A stretch of 64,000 nt of DNA from Phascolarctobacterium sp. (lineage in GTDB: Bacteria > Bacillota > Negativicutes > Acidaminococcales > Acidaminococcaceae). Below are positions 17,962 through 26,334 of the stretch, in pieces (within the stretch, counting starts at the first letter, position 1; each line of letters starts with the position of its first letter). The stretch is from positions 124,001 through 188,000 of the forward strand of contig JAUNWI010000002.1 in the NCBI GenBank assembly GCA_030540395.1. Reading direction: 5' to 3'. The notes under the pieces are model-generated. The model was not told the DNA's origin, searched no databases, and saw only the letters and a program-made list of their open reading frames with translations. The position numbers and the translations under genes were made by a program.

Positions 17962-19116
17962 ATGGCTAAACGAGACTATTATGACGTCCTTGGCGTTTCC
18001 AAGACCGCCAATGCGGACGAATTAAAAAAAGCATACCGTAAACTGGCCCTGAAATACCATCCTGACCGCAACAAAGGCAATGCTGAGGCCGAAGAAAAAT
18101 TCAAAGAGGTCAACGAAGCCTATAGCGTGCTGTCCGATGAAACCAAGCGTGCTCAGTATGACCAATTAGGTCCTGATGCCTTTGAGCAAGCCCAACAGGG
18201 CGGTGGCCCCGGCGGCAATCCCTTTGGCGGCGGCTTTGGTGGCTTCAGCGGCAGTGGTATGGAAGATATCTTTGATATGTTCTTTGGCGGCCAAGGCGGC
18301 CGCAGTGGTCGCTCTGCCAACGCTGGTCCTCAACGTGGTGCTGATTTGCGCTTTGATTTGGAAATCACCTTCGAAGAGGCTGCCTTTGGCATAGAAAAGG
18401 AAATCAATCTTTATCGTGACGAAACCTGCGACCATTGCCATGGCAATGGCGCTGAGCCCGGCTCTAAGGTGGAAACCTGCCCCGAATGTCATGGCAGTGG
18501 CTATGTGCGCTTTACCCAAAATACCATGTTTGGTCAAATGGTCAACGAGCGTCCCTGCTCCAAGTGCCATGGTGAGGGCAAGATTATTTCCGAGCCCTGT
18601 AAGGAATGCCGCGGTAAGGGCACTGTGAAGAAGAACAAGCACCTGAAGGTAAAGATTCCTGCCGGTGTGGATAATGGCTCCAGACTGCGTGTTGCAGGCG
18701 AGGGCGAAGCTGGTGTTAAGGGAGGACCCAGCGGTGATTTGTACGTATATTTGTACGTGAAGCCGCATAAGTTCTTTGAACGTGATGGCACTACTGTACT
18801 GTGCGAGGTACCTATCAACATTGTCCAAGCCACACTTGGCGCTGAAATTAAGGTACCCACACTGGATGGCCAGGTAACCATGAAGGTGCCCGAGGGCACC
18901 CAGCCCGGCAAGGTGCTGCGCCTGAAGGGCAAGGGTATTCCCAGCCTGCGCGGTGGCTTGCGTGGTGACCAATTGGTACGCATCAAGGTGGTTGTGCCCA
19001 CTAAGCTCAGCGACAAGCAAAAGGATGCACTGCGTGCCTTTGAAACCATTAGCAAGGACAACATTAACCCCGAGGAAAAGAGCTTCCTCAACAAAATCAA
19101 AAATCTTTTTAAATAA
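17962..19116 (+). CDS. dnaJ: Chaperone DnaJ (Hsp40)
   Basis: A 384-residue type I DnaJ. It has the J domain with HPD (33-35), a Gly/Phe-rich linker, four zinc-finger repeats ([32 protein letters not shown]) and the C-terminal substrate domain. It stimulates DnaK ATPase and hands over clients. GGAGG lies 7-8 bases upstream. Last gene of the HrcA operon, ended by a strong terminator. Confidence 0.98.
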   Translation: MAKRDYYDVLGVSKTANADELKKAYRKLALKYHPDRNKGNAEAEEKFKEVNEAYSVLSDETKRAQYDQLGPDAFEQAQQGGGPGGNPFGGGFGGFSGSGMEDIFDMFFGGQGGRSGRSANAGPQRGADLRFDLEITFEEAAFGIEKEINLYRDETCDHCHGNGAEPGSKVETCPECHGSGYVRFTQNTMFGQMVNERPCSKCHGEGKIISEPCKECRGKGTVKKNKHLKVKIPAGVDNGSRLRVAGEGEAGVKGGPSGDLYVYLYVKPHKFFERDGTTVLCEVPINIVQATLGAEIKVPTLDGQVTMKVPEGTQPGKVLRLKGKGIPSLRGGLRGDQLVRIKVVVPTKLSDKQKDALRAFETISKDNINPEEKSFLNKIKNLFK

Positions 19117-19130
19117 GCTGTATCGCTGTG

Positions 19131-19158
19131 CCCCTGCCAAGCCTGGCAGGGGCTTTTT
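19131..19158 (+). terminator. Terminator of the hrcA-dnaJ operon
   Basis: CCCCTGCCA pairs with TGGCAGGGG around a 4-nt loop, followed by CTTTTT. Confidence 0.92.
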
Positions 19159-19210
19159 GCTGGCTAAGCACATTTGTTAAATATATAAAAAATAGGCTTT
19201 ATCGTGAGAG

Positions 19211-19226
19211 TGTTGCTGGTGCAACA
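19211..19226. promoter_or_regulatory. Palindromic operator 1, TGTTGC-N4-GCAACA
   Basis: A perfect 16-bp palindrome, TGTTGCTGGTGCAACA, 34 bp upstream of the Crp/Fnr gene's -35 box. The same half-sites and spacing recur at 20178-20193 before the SLC13 permease. Size and symmetry fit a Crp/Fnr-family dimer site, so autoregulation is inferred. Confidence 0.65.
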
Positions 19227-19259
19227 TAATTACATAATACTTACTTTAATTACTAAATA

Positions 19260-19288
19260 TTTACAGAAAAGGCTCTCTTTGGCATAAT
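19260..19288 (+). promoter_or_regulatory. Promoter of the Crp/Fnr regulator gene
   Basis: TTTACA (19260-19265) and CATAAT (19283-19288) with a 17-bp spacer, about 40 bp before the start codon. Confidence 0.6.
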
Positions 19289-19326
19289 GGAAGCATAGGC
19301 AGAAATGATAGAGGATGGTGAAGGCT

Positions 19327-20016
19327 ATGGCAGCCAAAGTATTTATCCCCAACTTTATGGATATACCTTTGTTCCAGGGCTTGGAGCGGGAGGAAATCAG
19401 CGAAGTATTGCAAAGATTCCATGCGCTGATTAAGCATTTTCCCAAATCTGATTATATTTATTTGGCAGGAGATTGCGTGGAAAATCTTTGCGTGGTGCTG
19501 GAGGGCACGGTGCAGATGATTAAAGAGGATATTTGGGGCGAAAAATCGATTATTGCCAATTTGGGTGCTGGCTCCGTGTTTGCTGAAAACTTTTTGGGCA
19601 AGCTGGGAGACCGCAGTGTGGTCAGCTATTTTGTAGCTAGTGATAGCGAGATTCTCATGCTGCCGCTGGGTAGGGCTTTGTATGATGTTAGTGCTCCTAG
19701 CAAGGCTTCCCAAAGACTTATGTGCAATATTGTCTCTGTTTTGGCGGACAATAATACCCGTTTGATTGAAAAGACCGAAATACTTTGTAAAAAGACCCTG
19801 CGCAGCAAGATTTTAGCCTACTTGGAGCAGGAAGCACGTAATAATGCTTGTCGCCAAATTACTATTCCCTTCAATCGCACGGATTTAGCTAATTATCTGG
19901 ATGCGGACCGCAGTGCCCTGACTAGGGAGCTGGCACGGATGAGGGAGGAGGGCCTTATCGACTATAACAAAAATACCTTTACCATCCTAGCCAGTGAACA
20001 CGGTGCTGGTATCTAA
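19327..20016 (+). CDS. Crp/Fnr-family transcriptional regulator
   Basis: A 229-residue regulator with an N-terminal cyclic-nucleotide-binding-like beta-barrel (LAGDCVENLCVVLEGTVQMIKED) and a C-terminal Crp-type helix-turn-helix whose recognition helix reads DADRSALTRELARMREEG. There is no N-terminal FNR-type four-cysteine cluster, so an oxygen-sensing [4Fe-4S] role is not supported; the effector is unknown. ATG 19327 is preferred to ATG 19315, which abuts GAGG. The palindrome upstream of this gene recurs before the next gene, a permease, which is its most likely target. Confidence 0.88.
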   Translation: MAAKVFIPNFMDIPLFQGLEREEISEVLQRFHALIKHFPKSDYIYLAGDCVENLCVVLEGTVQMIKEDIWGEKSIIANLGAGSVFAENFLGKLGDRSVVSYFVASDSEILMLPLGRALYDVSAPSKASQRLMCNIVSVLADNNTRLIEKTEILCKKTLRSKILAYLEQEARNNACRQITIPFNRTDLANYLDADRSALTRELARMREEGLIDYNKNTFTILASEHGAGI

Positions 20017-20039
20017 CAATTTACATAGCATTACTTTCT

Positions 20040-20065
20040 GAGACGTCTTCGGACGTCTCTTTTTT
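20040..20065 (+). terminator. Terminator of the Crp/Fnr gene
   Basis: GAGACGTC-TTCG-GACGTCTC hairpin with a UUCG tetraloop followed by six T residues. Confidence 0.95.
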
Positions 20066-20343
20066 GTGTTTGTCTTAGTGAGTTTAGAAAGTAAATTAAC
20101 TTTCTAAAATTTAAAAATCATTAATTAAATAATGAAATTGGCTTTACATATTAAGTTTACATTTATTTTGATAATCATGTTGCTTTAGCAACAGTGCTTT
20201 TTGCTGAATATTGTTAAGATAACTTTAGTTAAGAAATATTAATTGCAGAATAGGTAAGTCAGAATACTAAAAGCTTGGTGAAAAATGATATATGATGCCT
20301 TACAGGGCATGGTATATAAAAATTTTAAAAGGAGGAAGTCTCT
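20066..20343. other. AT-rich regulatory interval before the SLC13 permease
   Basis: No gene is visible here. It holds a small palindrome AGAAAGTaaattAACTTTCT near 20086-20105, operator 2 at 20178-20193, a possible promoter TTGCAG-N16-TACTAA near 20245-20272, and a leader hairpin ATGCCttacaGGGCAT near 20294-20310 before AAGGAGG. Confidence 0.5.
20178..20193. promoter_or_regulatory. Palindromic operator 2, TGTTGC-N4-GCAACA
   Basis: TGTTGCTTTAGCAACA, identical in both half-sites and spacing to the palindrome before the Crp/Fnr gene; only the central four bases differ. It lies about 150 bp upstream of the permease start, at a position suited to activation. Confidence 0.65.
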
Positions 20344-21618
20344 ATGTCCCCAGCAATTAAATGTTTAATTCTGTTGGCGGTAATTGCGTTATTCTTCGTA
20401 ACCGAACTTATTCCCCTCGCAGTTACTGCTACCGCTGGCGCCATTGCCTGCGGCTTGTTAGGCCTGATTCCCACGAAGCAAGTGTTTAGCGGTCTGTCTA
20501 ACTCCACCGTAGTTTTGTTCGCCGGCATGTTCGTGGTTGGTGCAGCAATGTTCTACACCGGCTTGGCTCAAGCCATTGGTAACTCCGTTGTTAAGATGGT
20601 GGGTACTGGCGAAAACAGCCTGATGTTTGGCCTGATGGCCGTTGGTACCTGTTTATCCGCCGTTTTGTCCAACACTGGTACAGCAGCCTGCTTGCTTCCT
20701 GTAGCTTTAGGCATCTGTGCATCTGCAAAGATTCCTGCTTCCCGCCAGCTGATGCCCCTGGCCTTTGCTTGCGGTTGGGGCGGTATCATCACCATGGTAG
20801 GCACTCCGCCTAATATTATCGCTACCGGCGCTTTGACTGCTGCTGGTCTGGAGCCCTTTGGCTTCTTTGAATTTGCTTGGATTGGTATCCCCGTTTCCAT
20901 CGCAGGCATGCTCTACATGATGTTTGTAGGCAAGTATCTGCTGCCGAAACAAGAGCTTTCTGCTGATCAGGAAATCGAGCAGGAAATTGAAGCCAACGAA
21001 ACCTCTAAGAACAAGATGATTATTTCCGGTGTTATCTTGTTAGCCGTTGTATTGGTAATGGCTTTGGGTATTAAGGGTATTACTTTGGAAATGGCAGCTG
21101 TAATCGGTGCGCTGGTTTGCGTACTCACCGGCTGCCTGACTGAAAAGCAAGCTTATGCTTCTATCGACTGGGTAACTATTTTCTTATTCGCAGGCATGAT
21201 GCCGGTATCCTCAGCAATGGATAAGACTGGTGCCGGCAAGCTCATCGCCCAATGGACAGTGGGACTGATGGGTGGTTCTCCTTCGCCGTTGGTTGTAACC
21301 GCAGTGCTCTTCATTCTGTCCTGCGGCCTGACCCAATTCATGTCCAACACTGCTTCTGCAGCCCTTTTGTGCCCCATTGGCGTAGCAATTTCCAAGCAGC
21401 TGGGCGCTGACCCCAAGGCAGTTTTGATGGCAATTGCGGTTGCAGCCTCCTGTGCTTTCGCAACTCCTGTAGGTACTCCGCCTAACACCTTGGTTTTGGG
21501 CCCCGGCGGCTACAAATTCATGGACTATGTAAAGGCTGGTACTGGTTTGGTATTGGTAGCTTTCGTTGTATCATTGGTTGTTATACCCATGGTATGGCCC
21601 TTCTTCCCCGGTAAATAA
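20344..21618 (+). CDS. SLC13/DASS-family anion permease
   Basis: A 424-residue inner-membrane transporter of the divalent anion:sodium symporter or related ion-transporter superfamily. Two inverted-repeat halves each carry the substrate and cation signature: SNTGTAACLLPV...VGTPPN in the first and SNTASAALLCP...VGTPPN in the second. Substrates of the family include succinate, malate, citrate and sulfate. Succinate would fit a succinate-using Negativicute, but this is inference. The gene shares its upstream palindrome with the adjacent Crp/Fnr gene. AAGGAGG precedes the ATG. Confidence 0.88.
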   Translation: MSPAIKCLILLAVIALFFVTELIPLAVTATAGAIACGLLGLIPTKQVFSGLSNSTVVLFAGMFVVGAAMFYTGLAQAIGNSVVKMVGTGENSLMFGLMAVGTCLSAVLSNTGTAACLLPVALGICASAKIPASRQLMPLAFACGWGGIITMVGTPPNIIATGALTAAGLEPFGFFEFAWIGIPVSIAGMLYMMFVGKYLLPKQELSADQEIEQEIEANETSKNKMIISGVILLAVVLVMALGIKGITLEMAAVIGALVCVLTGCLTEKQAYASIDWVTIFLFAGMMPVSSAMDKTGAGKLIAQWTVGLMGGSPSPLVVTAVLFILSCGLTQFMSNTASAALLCPIGVAISKQLGADPKAVLMAIAVAASCAFATPVGTPPNTLVLGPGGYKFMDYVKAGTGLVLVAFVVSLVVIPMVWPFFPGK

Positions 21619-21620
21619 AT

Positions 21621-21717
21621 CGCGTATAGCACGCCATCTACTTCGTTGCGGCTCCTAGGAGTATTTATGATACGCCGTCGTCGCCGCGCCTCGTATCTGA
21701 CGCACTCTCCACGATTT
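21621..21717. repeat. Structured intergenic repeat, copy B (inverted relative to copy A)
   Basis: The core at 21631-21704 is the reverse complement of the core at 17854-17928. Its outer arms, AAATCG and CGATTT, are again mutually complementary but differ completely from the arms of copy A. The two copies enclose dnaJ, the Crp/Fnr gene and the permease. Confidence 0.85.
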
Positions 21718-21737
21718 ATAAGTTAGATGGATAAGAA

Positions 21738-21766
21738 GCCTGTCACGTAATTGTGGCAGGCTTTTT
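21738..21766 (+). terminator. Terminator downstream of the SLC13 permease
   Basis: GCCTGTCAC pairs with GTGGCAGGC (one G-U pair) and is followed by TTTTT. Confidence 0.85.
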
Positions 21767-21868
21767 ACTTTTTTGTGAAATGTTACAAGAAAAAAAGGAT
21801 TTTGCTTGTTGCTGCAAGAATGTAAAATAGTTACGAATTTAATATAATATTCGCAAAGGAGGATGACC

Positions 21869-22240
21869 ATGCTTATTGGCGTTGGTTGTGATGTGATAGA
21901 AATTGCCAGGGTGCAAAAGGCTATTGTCAAGCGGTCTTTTGTGGAGCGTGTTTTTGCTCCAGAGGAGATTGCTTATTGTGAGAGCAGGGGCAAGCAGGCC
22001 GCGGCCAGCTTCGCTGCCCGCTTTGCGGCCAAGGAGGCTGTACTCAAGGCCTTGGGCACGGGCTTGCGTGGAGGCGAATTGACGGAAATCGTGATTACTA
22101 ACGATGAATTAGGCAAGCCAAGCGTTCAGCTTTTGGGCTATCATGGGCAATTAGCCGCCAAACTGGGCGTCAAAAAGATAGCGATTAGCATGAGCCATAG
22201 CCGGGAAACGGCCTTGGCTTACGTAGTAATGGAGGGATAA
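21869..22240 (+). CDS. acpS: Holo-[acyl-carrier-protein] synthase
   Basis: A 123-residue phosphopantetheinyl transferase that loads ACP with 4'-phosphopantetheine from CoA. The Mg-binding motif GCDVIEIARV (D8) and RFAAKEAVLKALG are intact. ATG 21869 is chosen because AAAGGAGG ends at 21862, directly against the in-frame ATG 21863. A TATAAT lies at about 21844-21849. The nnr gene follows after 2 bases. Confidence 0.95.
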   Translation: MLIGVGCDVIEIARVQKAIVKRSFVERVFAPEEIAYCESRGKQAAASFAARFAAKEAVLKALGTGLRGGELTEIVITNDELGKPSVQLLGYHGQLAAKLGVKKIAISMSHSRETALAYVVMEG

Positions 22241-22242
22241 TT

Positions 22243-23904
22243 ATGAAGCTTGTAACAGCACAGGAAATGAAGGAAATAGATAAGCTAGCCACAGAAAAAT
22301 ATGGTGTACCAAGCTTGCTGCTTATGGATGCAGCTGCTAAGGTGGTGGCTGATGAGGTAAATGCTATTTTAGGCGATTGTTTAGTGGAAAAAGGCAAGGA
22401 TAAGGACGATGATGCCATGGATGCGCAGTTCTGCGCATCCTCTGTTGGCGATCGGCAGCGGGGCAGGGTTGTGGTGCTTTGCGGTGGCGGCAACAACGGC
22501 GGCGACGGCTTCGGCGCCGCCCGTTGGCTGTACAGCTACGGCGTGCGTGTCAAGGTGTTTTTGATTGGCACTACTCTTGAAAAGATTAGTGGTGATGCGG
22601 CTTGTGAATTGGCCATGCTAAAGGCTGCTGGCCTTGCTGTAACAGAGGTAACCAAGGAAGAGGATTGGTTTACAGTGGAGCTTGCCATTGAGCGTGCTAC
22701 CGTAGTGGTGGACGCTATTTTAGGCACCGGCTTCGCCGGTGAGCTTCGTCCCGCAGCCCAACGTGCCTGCCAGCTGATTAATCAGCTGGGCCAGCACGTG
22801 GTTGCTGTGGACGTGCCCACCGGCGTCAATGTCGATGATGGCTCCGCCAGCAAAGACGCTGTGCGGGCGGAGCTCACTGTTACCATGGCGCTGCCGAAGC
22901 CGGGCTTTTTGCTGCATCCAGCCAAAAAGCACTGCGGCAGCGTCATGGTGGCGAACATTGGCATGCCGGGCAAGCTTTTGGCCGAATACCCCAGCCAAAA
23001 ATATCATGTGACGGCTGCCATGGTGCAGCGTCTGCTACCCCTGCGCGCCGAGGACGCCCATAAGGGCGACGCAGGGCGCGTAGTCATCTGCGCCGGTAGC
23101 CCCGGCTATACCGGCGCAGCGGCACTGTGCGGCAATGCGGCTGTGAAAACAGGCGCGGGGCTGGTGTCCTTGCTCACGCCCTTGGCTAGTCGCGAGGTGC
23201 TGTCCTTAAAGCTCACAGAGGTCATGGTGCATGGCCTTTTGGAGCGCATGCCCGGCGTGCTGGGCAGCGCAGCTGCCAGCGACGTTCTGGCTCGTGCCAA
23301 CAAGGCCGATGTTTTGGCCATCGGTCCGGGCTTAGGTTTGTCCGATAGCACCCAACAAACAGTACGCGACATTTTGAGCAAGGTGGAGGTGCCCGTGGTC
23401 ATCGATGCGGACGCAATTACTGCGCTGAAGGATAATACACAATTATTGTCCCAAATGACAGTTCCCAAGGTGCTTACACCCCATGCCGGAGAAATGGCCC
23501 GTTTAACTGGCCTTTCTGCCGAGGAAATCAATCGCAATAAAATCAATATCGCCCGCCAATATGCCATGGAATGGCAGGCTGTGGTGGTGCTCAAGGGCGC
23601 ACCCACGGTAGTGGCTTGCCCGGATGGCACTGTGTATGTAAACAGCACCGGCACTAAGGCCTTGGCTACTGGTGGCAGTGGTGATGTACTCACTGGTATT
23701 ATTGCCGGCTTGGCTGCCCAGGGTATTTCCTTAGCTGAAGCAGCAATCTGCGGTGTTTATCTGCATGGCTTAGCTGGCAGCATGGCCTGTGAGGATGTGG
23801 GATTAGCTGCAGATGAGATATCCGATTATTTGAGTGACGCACGAGAAACAGTGAAAGCTGAAGCAGCTTGTGTTTGCTCTGGAAGCAAAAACATGTTAAA
23901 ATAA
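22243..23904 (+). CDS. nnr: Bifunctional NAD(P)HX epimerase/dehydratase
   Basis: A 553-residue fusion repairing hydrated NAD(P)H. The N-terminal epimerase (YjeF_N) has VVVLCGGGNNGGDGFGAARWL and VDVPTGVNVDDG; the C-terminal dehydratase (carbohydrate-kinase fold) has HKGDAGRVVICAGSPGYTGAA, AIGPGLG and TGGSGDVLTGIIAG. Between the first helix and the GGGNNGGDG loop there is an unusual insertion of about 30 residues rich in Lys/Asp, part of it encoded by a perfect DNA palindrome at 22419-22440. It is usual to find nnr next to acpS. Confidence 0.95.
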   Translation: MKLVTAQEMKEIDKLATEKYGVPSLLLMDAAAKVVADEVNAILGDCLVEKGKDKDDDAMDAQFCASSVGDRQRGRVVVLCGGGNNGGDGFGAARWLYSYGVRVKVFLIGTTLEKISGDAACELAMLKAAGLAVTEVTKEEDWFTVELAIERATVVVDAILGTGFAGELRPAAQRACQLINQLGQHVVAVDVPTGVNVDDGSASKDAVRAELTVTMALPKPGFLLHPAKKHCGSVMVANIGMPGKLLAEYPSQKYHVTAAMVQRLLPLRAEDAHKGDAGRVVICAGSPGYTGAAALCGNAAVKTGAGLVSLLTPLASREVLSLKLTEVMVHGLLERMPGVLGSAAASDVLARANKADVLAIGPGLGLSDSTQQTVRDILSKVEVPVVIDADAITALKDNTQLLSQMTVPKVLTPHAGEMARLTGLSAEEINRNKINIARQYAMEWQAVVVLKGAPTVVACPDGTVYVNSTGTKALATGGSGDVLTGIIAGLAAQGISLAEAAICGVYLHGLAGSMACEDVGLAADEISDYLSDARETVKAEAACVCSGSKNMLK

Positions 23905-23954
23905 AATGTTAGGTTTTCTTAATAAATTCATTTCAAAGTGGAAGAGGTGGCACT

Positions 23955-25304
23955 GTGCGTAAAATATTACTGTTGGCCCTGACAGTCTGTATGCTGCTAA
24001 TGACAGCTGTGGCTCATGCGGCCCAGATTACCGACGTAAAATGGGGTGTGGATAAGAGCAATGTGCTGCGTTTAGTGGTGGATATTACGGATACTGCCGG
24101 CTATTCAGTGGGGCTAGAGGGCTCCAAGCTGAAGCTGACGGTGAATGCCAAGGCGGCGGGACAGGTGCCTAAGGTTAAAAAAATAAAAAGCACCTTGGCC
24201 GATGAGCTGCGAGTAGTGGATGGTGGTAGCTTTACAGAGGTGCATTTGCCCTTGAACCAAAATATTACTAGCAATGATTATCGAGCCTTCGTGCTGAAAA
24301 AGGATCCCCAAACAGGGCGTCCCTTTAGAGTGGTGGTGGATGTTACTGCTGCCAAAATTACTGGTACAGTTGGTAGTAGTGCCAGCTCTACCAATAAGCC
24401 TGTGGTGGGCTCCCGTCCAGTAAAGGTTCCTGCGGCGGAGGCTAACCAGCCCGTGGTGAAGAAGCCTGAAAAAACCAATCCTGTGGTTTCCACCCAAAAG
24501 CCTACTTCCCAGCAGGTGAGCACTTCAAAACCAACAACTACAGCTACAACTAAAAGTCCTAGTGTGAGCGAGAGCAAGGCTGCGCCCAGCACCAGTGCTC
24601 CGAAGATAGTGAAAATTGGCTCTAGCAGCACCAGTGAGCCCAAGGCGAATGTGAAGACTAGCAAGAACTCCACGGAGGCTAAGCAGGAATTACCCTTGGC
24701 TATCAAGGCTAAGACCAAATTCCGCACCGGTGGTGGCATTAAGGGCAAGATTATTACTCTGGACCCCGGTCATGGTGGTAGTGACCCCGGCGCTATTGGT
24801 GCCAGCGGTCTCAAGGAAAAGCAAATCACCTTGGAAATCAGCCTGCGCCTGAAGGAGCTTTTGGAAAAAGAGGGGGCCAAGGTTTACATGACCCGCACCA
24901 CGGATAAGGATGTGTATGCTCCCAATGCCAGCGACAGAGCGGAGCTGCAGGCCAGAGTAAACGTGGCTGAAAAACACAATTCCGACCTTTTCCTCAGCCT
25001 GCATATAAATTCTTCGGTGAATAAAAATGTGGGTGGCTTCTCCAGCTATTACTATCCCAAGACTGAGAATGATTTAAAGATTAGTAAGGCAATCCAAAAT
25101 AAATTTGCCAAGAATTTTGGTGTGGACAATCTTGGTGTGCGTCAAGCCAATTTCTACGTGGTGAAGCGCTGCAGCATGCCGGCAACACTTTTGGAAATGT
25201 GCTTTATTTCCAATCCTAAAGAAGAAAAGCTCATGAAGAGCAAATGGTTCCAAAAGAAGACAGCGCGCCTGATTGTGGAGGGCGTAGAAGAATATTTTGA
25301 TTAA
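23955..25304 (+). CDS. N-acetylmuramoyl-L-alanine amidase, AMIN plus Amidase_3
   Basis: A 449-residue exported amidase that cuts the stem peptide from peptidoglycan. The signal peptide (1-22, cleavage near AHA-AQ) is followed by an AMIN-like domain (about 25-135) that would localise it, a long Ser/Thr/Lys/Pro linker (about 140-255) and the zinc Amidase_3 domain. The latter shows LDPGHGG, the LHIN metal/His motif and the catalytic LLEMCFISNP. The start is GTG after AGAGGTGG. A GerMN lipoprotein follows. Confidence 0.93.
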   Translation: MRKILLLALTVCMLLMTAVAHAAQITDVKWGVDKSNVLRLVVDITDTAGYSVGLEGSKLKLTVNAKAAGQVPKVKKIKSTLADELRVVDGGSFTEVHLPLNQNITSNDYRAFVLKKDPQTGRPFRVVVDVTAAKITGTVGSSASSTNKPVVGSRPVKVPAAEANQPVVKKPEKTNPVVSTQKPTSQQVSTSKPTTTATTKSPSVSESKAAPSTSAPKIVKIGSSSTSEPKANVKTSKNSTEAKQELPLAIKAKTKFRTGGGIKGKIITLDPGHGGSDPGAIGASGLKEKQITLEISLRLKELLEKEGAKVYMTRTTDKDVYAPNASDRAELQARVNVAEKHNSDLFLSLHINSSVNKNVGGFSSYYYPKTENDLKISKAIQNKFAKNFGVDNLGVRQANFYVVKRCSMPATLLEMCFISNPKEEKLMKSKWFQKKTARLIVEGVEEYFD

Positions 25305-25322
25305 GCAACGGAGGCAGTATTT

Positions 25323-25850
25323 ATGAAAAAAATAGCTTTACTCATGCTGCTTATCTGTGCAGTCATGATGAACGGTTGCGATTTCGGTGGCAAGGAGCCT
25401 GCCAAGCCGGTGGAGCCGCCCAAGCAGGAAATCAAGCAGCAAAGCTTTATTGTCTATCGCGCTGCTGCCGATGGCAGGGAAAAGCTTTTGCCTGAAAAAT
25501 TCACCATTAACGATAATGGCAAGAGCGTAGCAGAAAATGCTTTGATTGCCCTAGTGAGCACCAAGCCTCAGGACGCCAGTATGGAGGATGTTTTCCCAAT
25601 TGGCACCAAGGTTTTGAGCCTTAAGGTGGATGAGAAGGGCACGGCCTATGCAGATTTTTCCAAGGAGCTGACTAAAAAAAGTCAGGGCTCCTATGGGGAA
25701 ATGATGCTTTGCTATGCTATTGCCAACACCTTGACGGAGTTTCCTGAAATTAAAAGGGTACAAATTCTCATCGAAGGTAAAAAGGTAACCACCATTAGTG
25801 GTCACATGGATGTGGAAGAACCCTTGATTCGTAACAAGGACTTTTTATAA
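25323..25850 (+). CDS. GerMN-domain lipoprotein
   Basis: A 175-residue lipoprotein with signal peptide and lipobox MMNGC (C19). The region from about residue 75 has the GerMN pattern (ENALIALVSTKP, GTKVLSLKVDEKGTAYADFSKEL, AIANTLTEFPEIKRVQILIEGKKV). GerMN domains occur in envelope and sporulation proteins and often sit beside Amidase_3 enzymes, as here; a role in wall remodelling is inferred. It starts 18 bases after the amidase. Confidence 0.88.
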   Translation: MKKIALLMLLICAVMMNGCDFGGKEPAKPVEPPKQEIKQQSFIVYRAAADGREKLLPEKFTINDNGKSVAENALIALVSTKPQDASMEDVFPIGTKVLSLKVDEKGTAYADFSKELTKKSQGSYGEMMLCYAIANTLTEFPEIKRVQILIEGKKVTTISGHMDVEEPLIRNKDFL

Positions 25851-25860
25851 GGAGAGCTTT

Positions 25861-26334
25861 ATGGAAAAATTTTTGGTGGATAGCGCTGCAACAGAGGCTC
25901 TGGGACGGCTTTTAGGCAGACACCTAAAGGATGGGGATGTGCTGTGCCTTAGCGGCGATTTGGGGGCTGGCAAGACCCTTTTGAGCCGTGGCGTAGCAAC
26001 TAGTCTTGGGGTGGACCCCGATGCTGTAACCAGCCCTACCTTTGCCATTATGAATGTGTATGAGTGCAGGGAGCTGGAGGTGCGCCATTTTGATTTATAT
26101 CGCCTCAACCGACCCGAGGAGCTGGAGGATATTGGCTTTGAGGAATACGCCGGAGGCGATGGTGTGACCCTGATTGAATGGGCAGAGCTTTTTCGTGAGC
26201 AGCTGCCGGAGGAATATTTACAGGTGGTGCTGCGCCATGAGGGCGCTGGCCGCAGAGCAGTGCTCGAGGCTCATGGCCCGCGCTATGAGCAGCTGCTCGA
26301 GGAGGTAGAAAAAGATGCTGACTTTAGCCATTGA
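25861..26334 (+). CDS. tsaE: tRNA t6A biosynthesis ATPase TsaE
   Basis: A 157-residue ATPase needed with TsaB and TsaD to make threonylcarbamoyl-adenosine at tRNA position 37. Walker A is GDLGAGKT (32-39); SPTFAIMNVYE, HFDLYRL and LIEWAE are diagnostic. It overlaps tsaB by 20 bases. Confidence 0.96.
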   Translation: MEKFLVDSAATEALGRLLGRHLKDGDVLCLSGDLGAGKTLLSRGVATSLGVDPDAVTSPTFAIMNVYECRELEVRHFDLYRLNRPEELEDIGFEEYAGGDGVTLIEWAELFREQLPEEYLQVVLRHEGAGRRAVLEAHGPRYEQLLEEVEKDADFSH

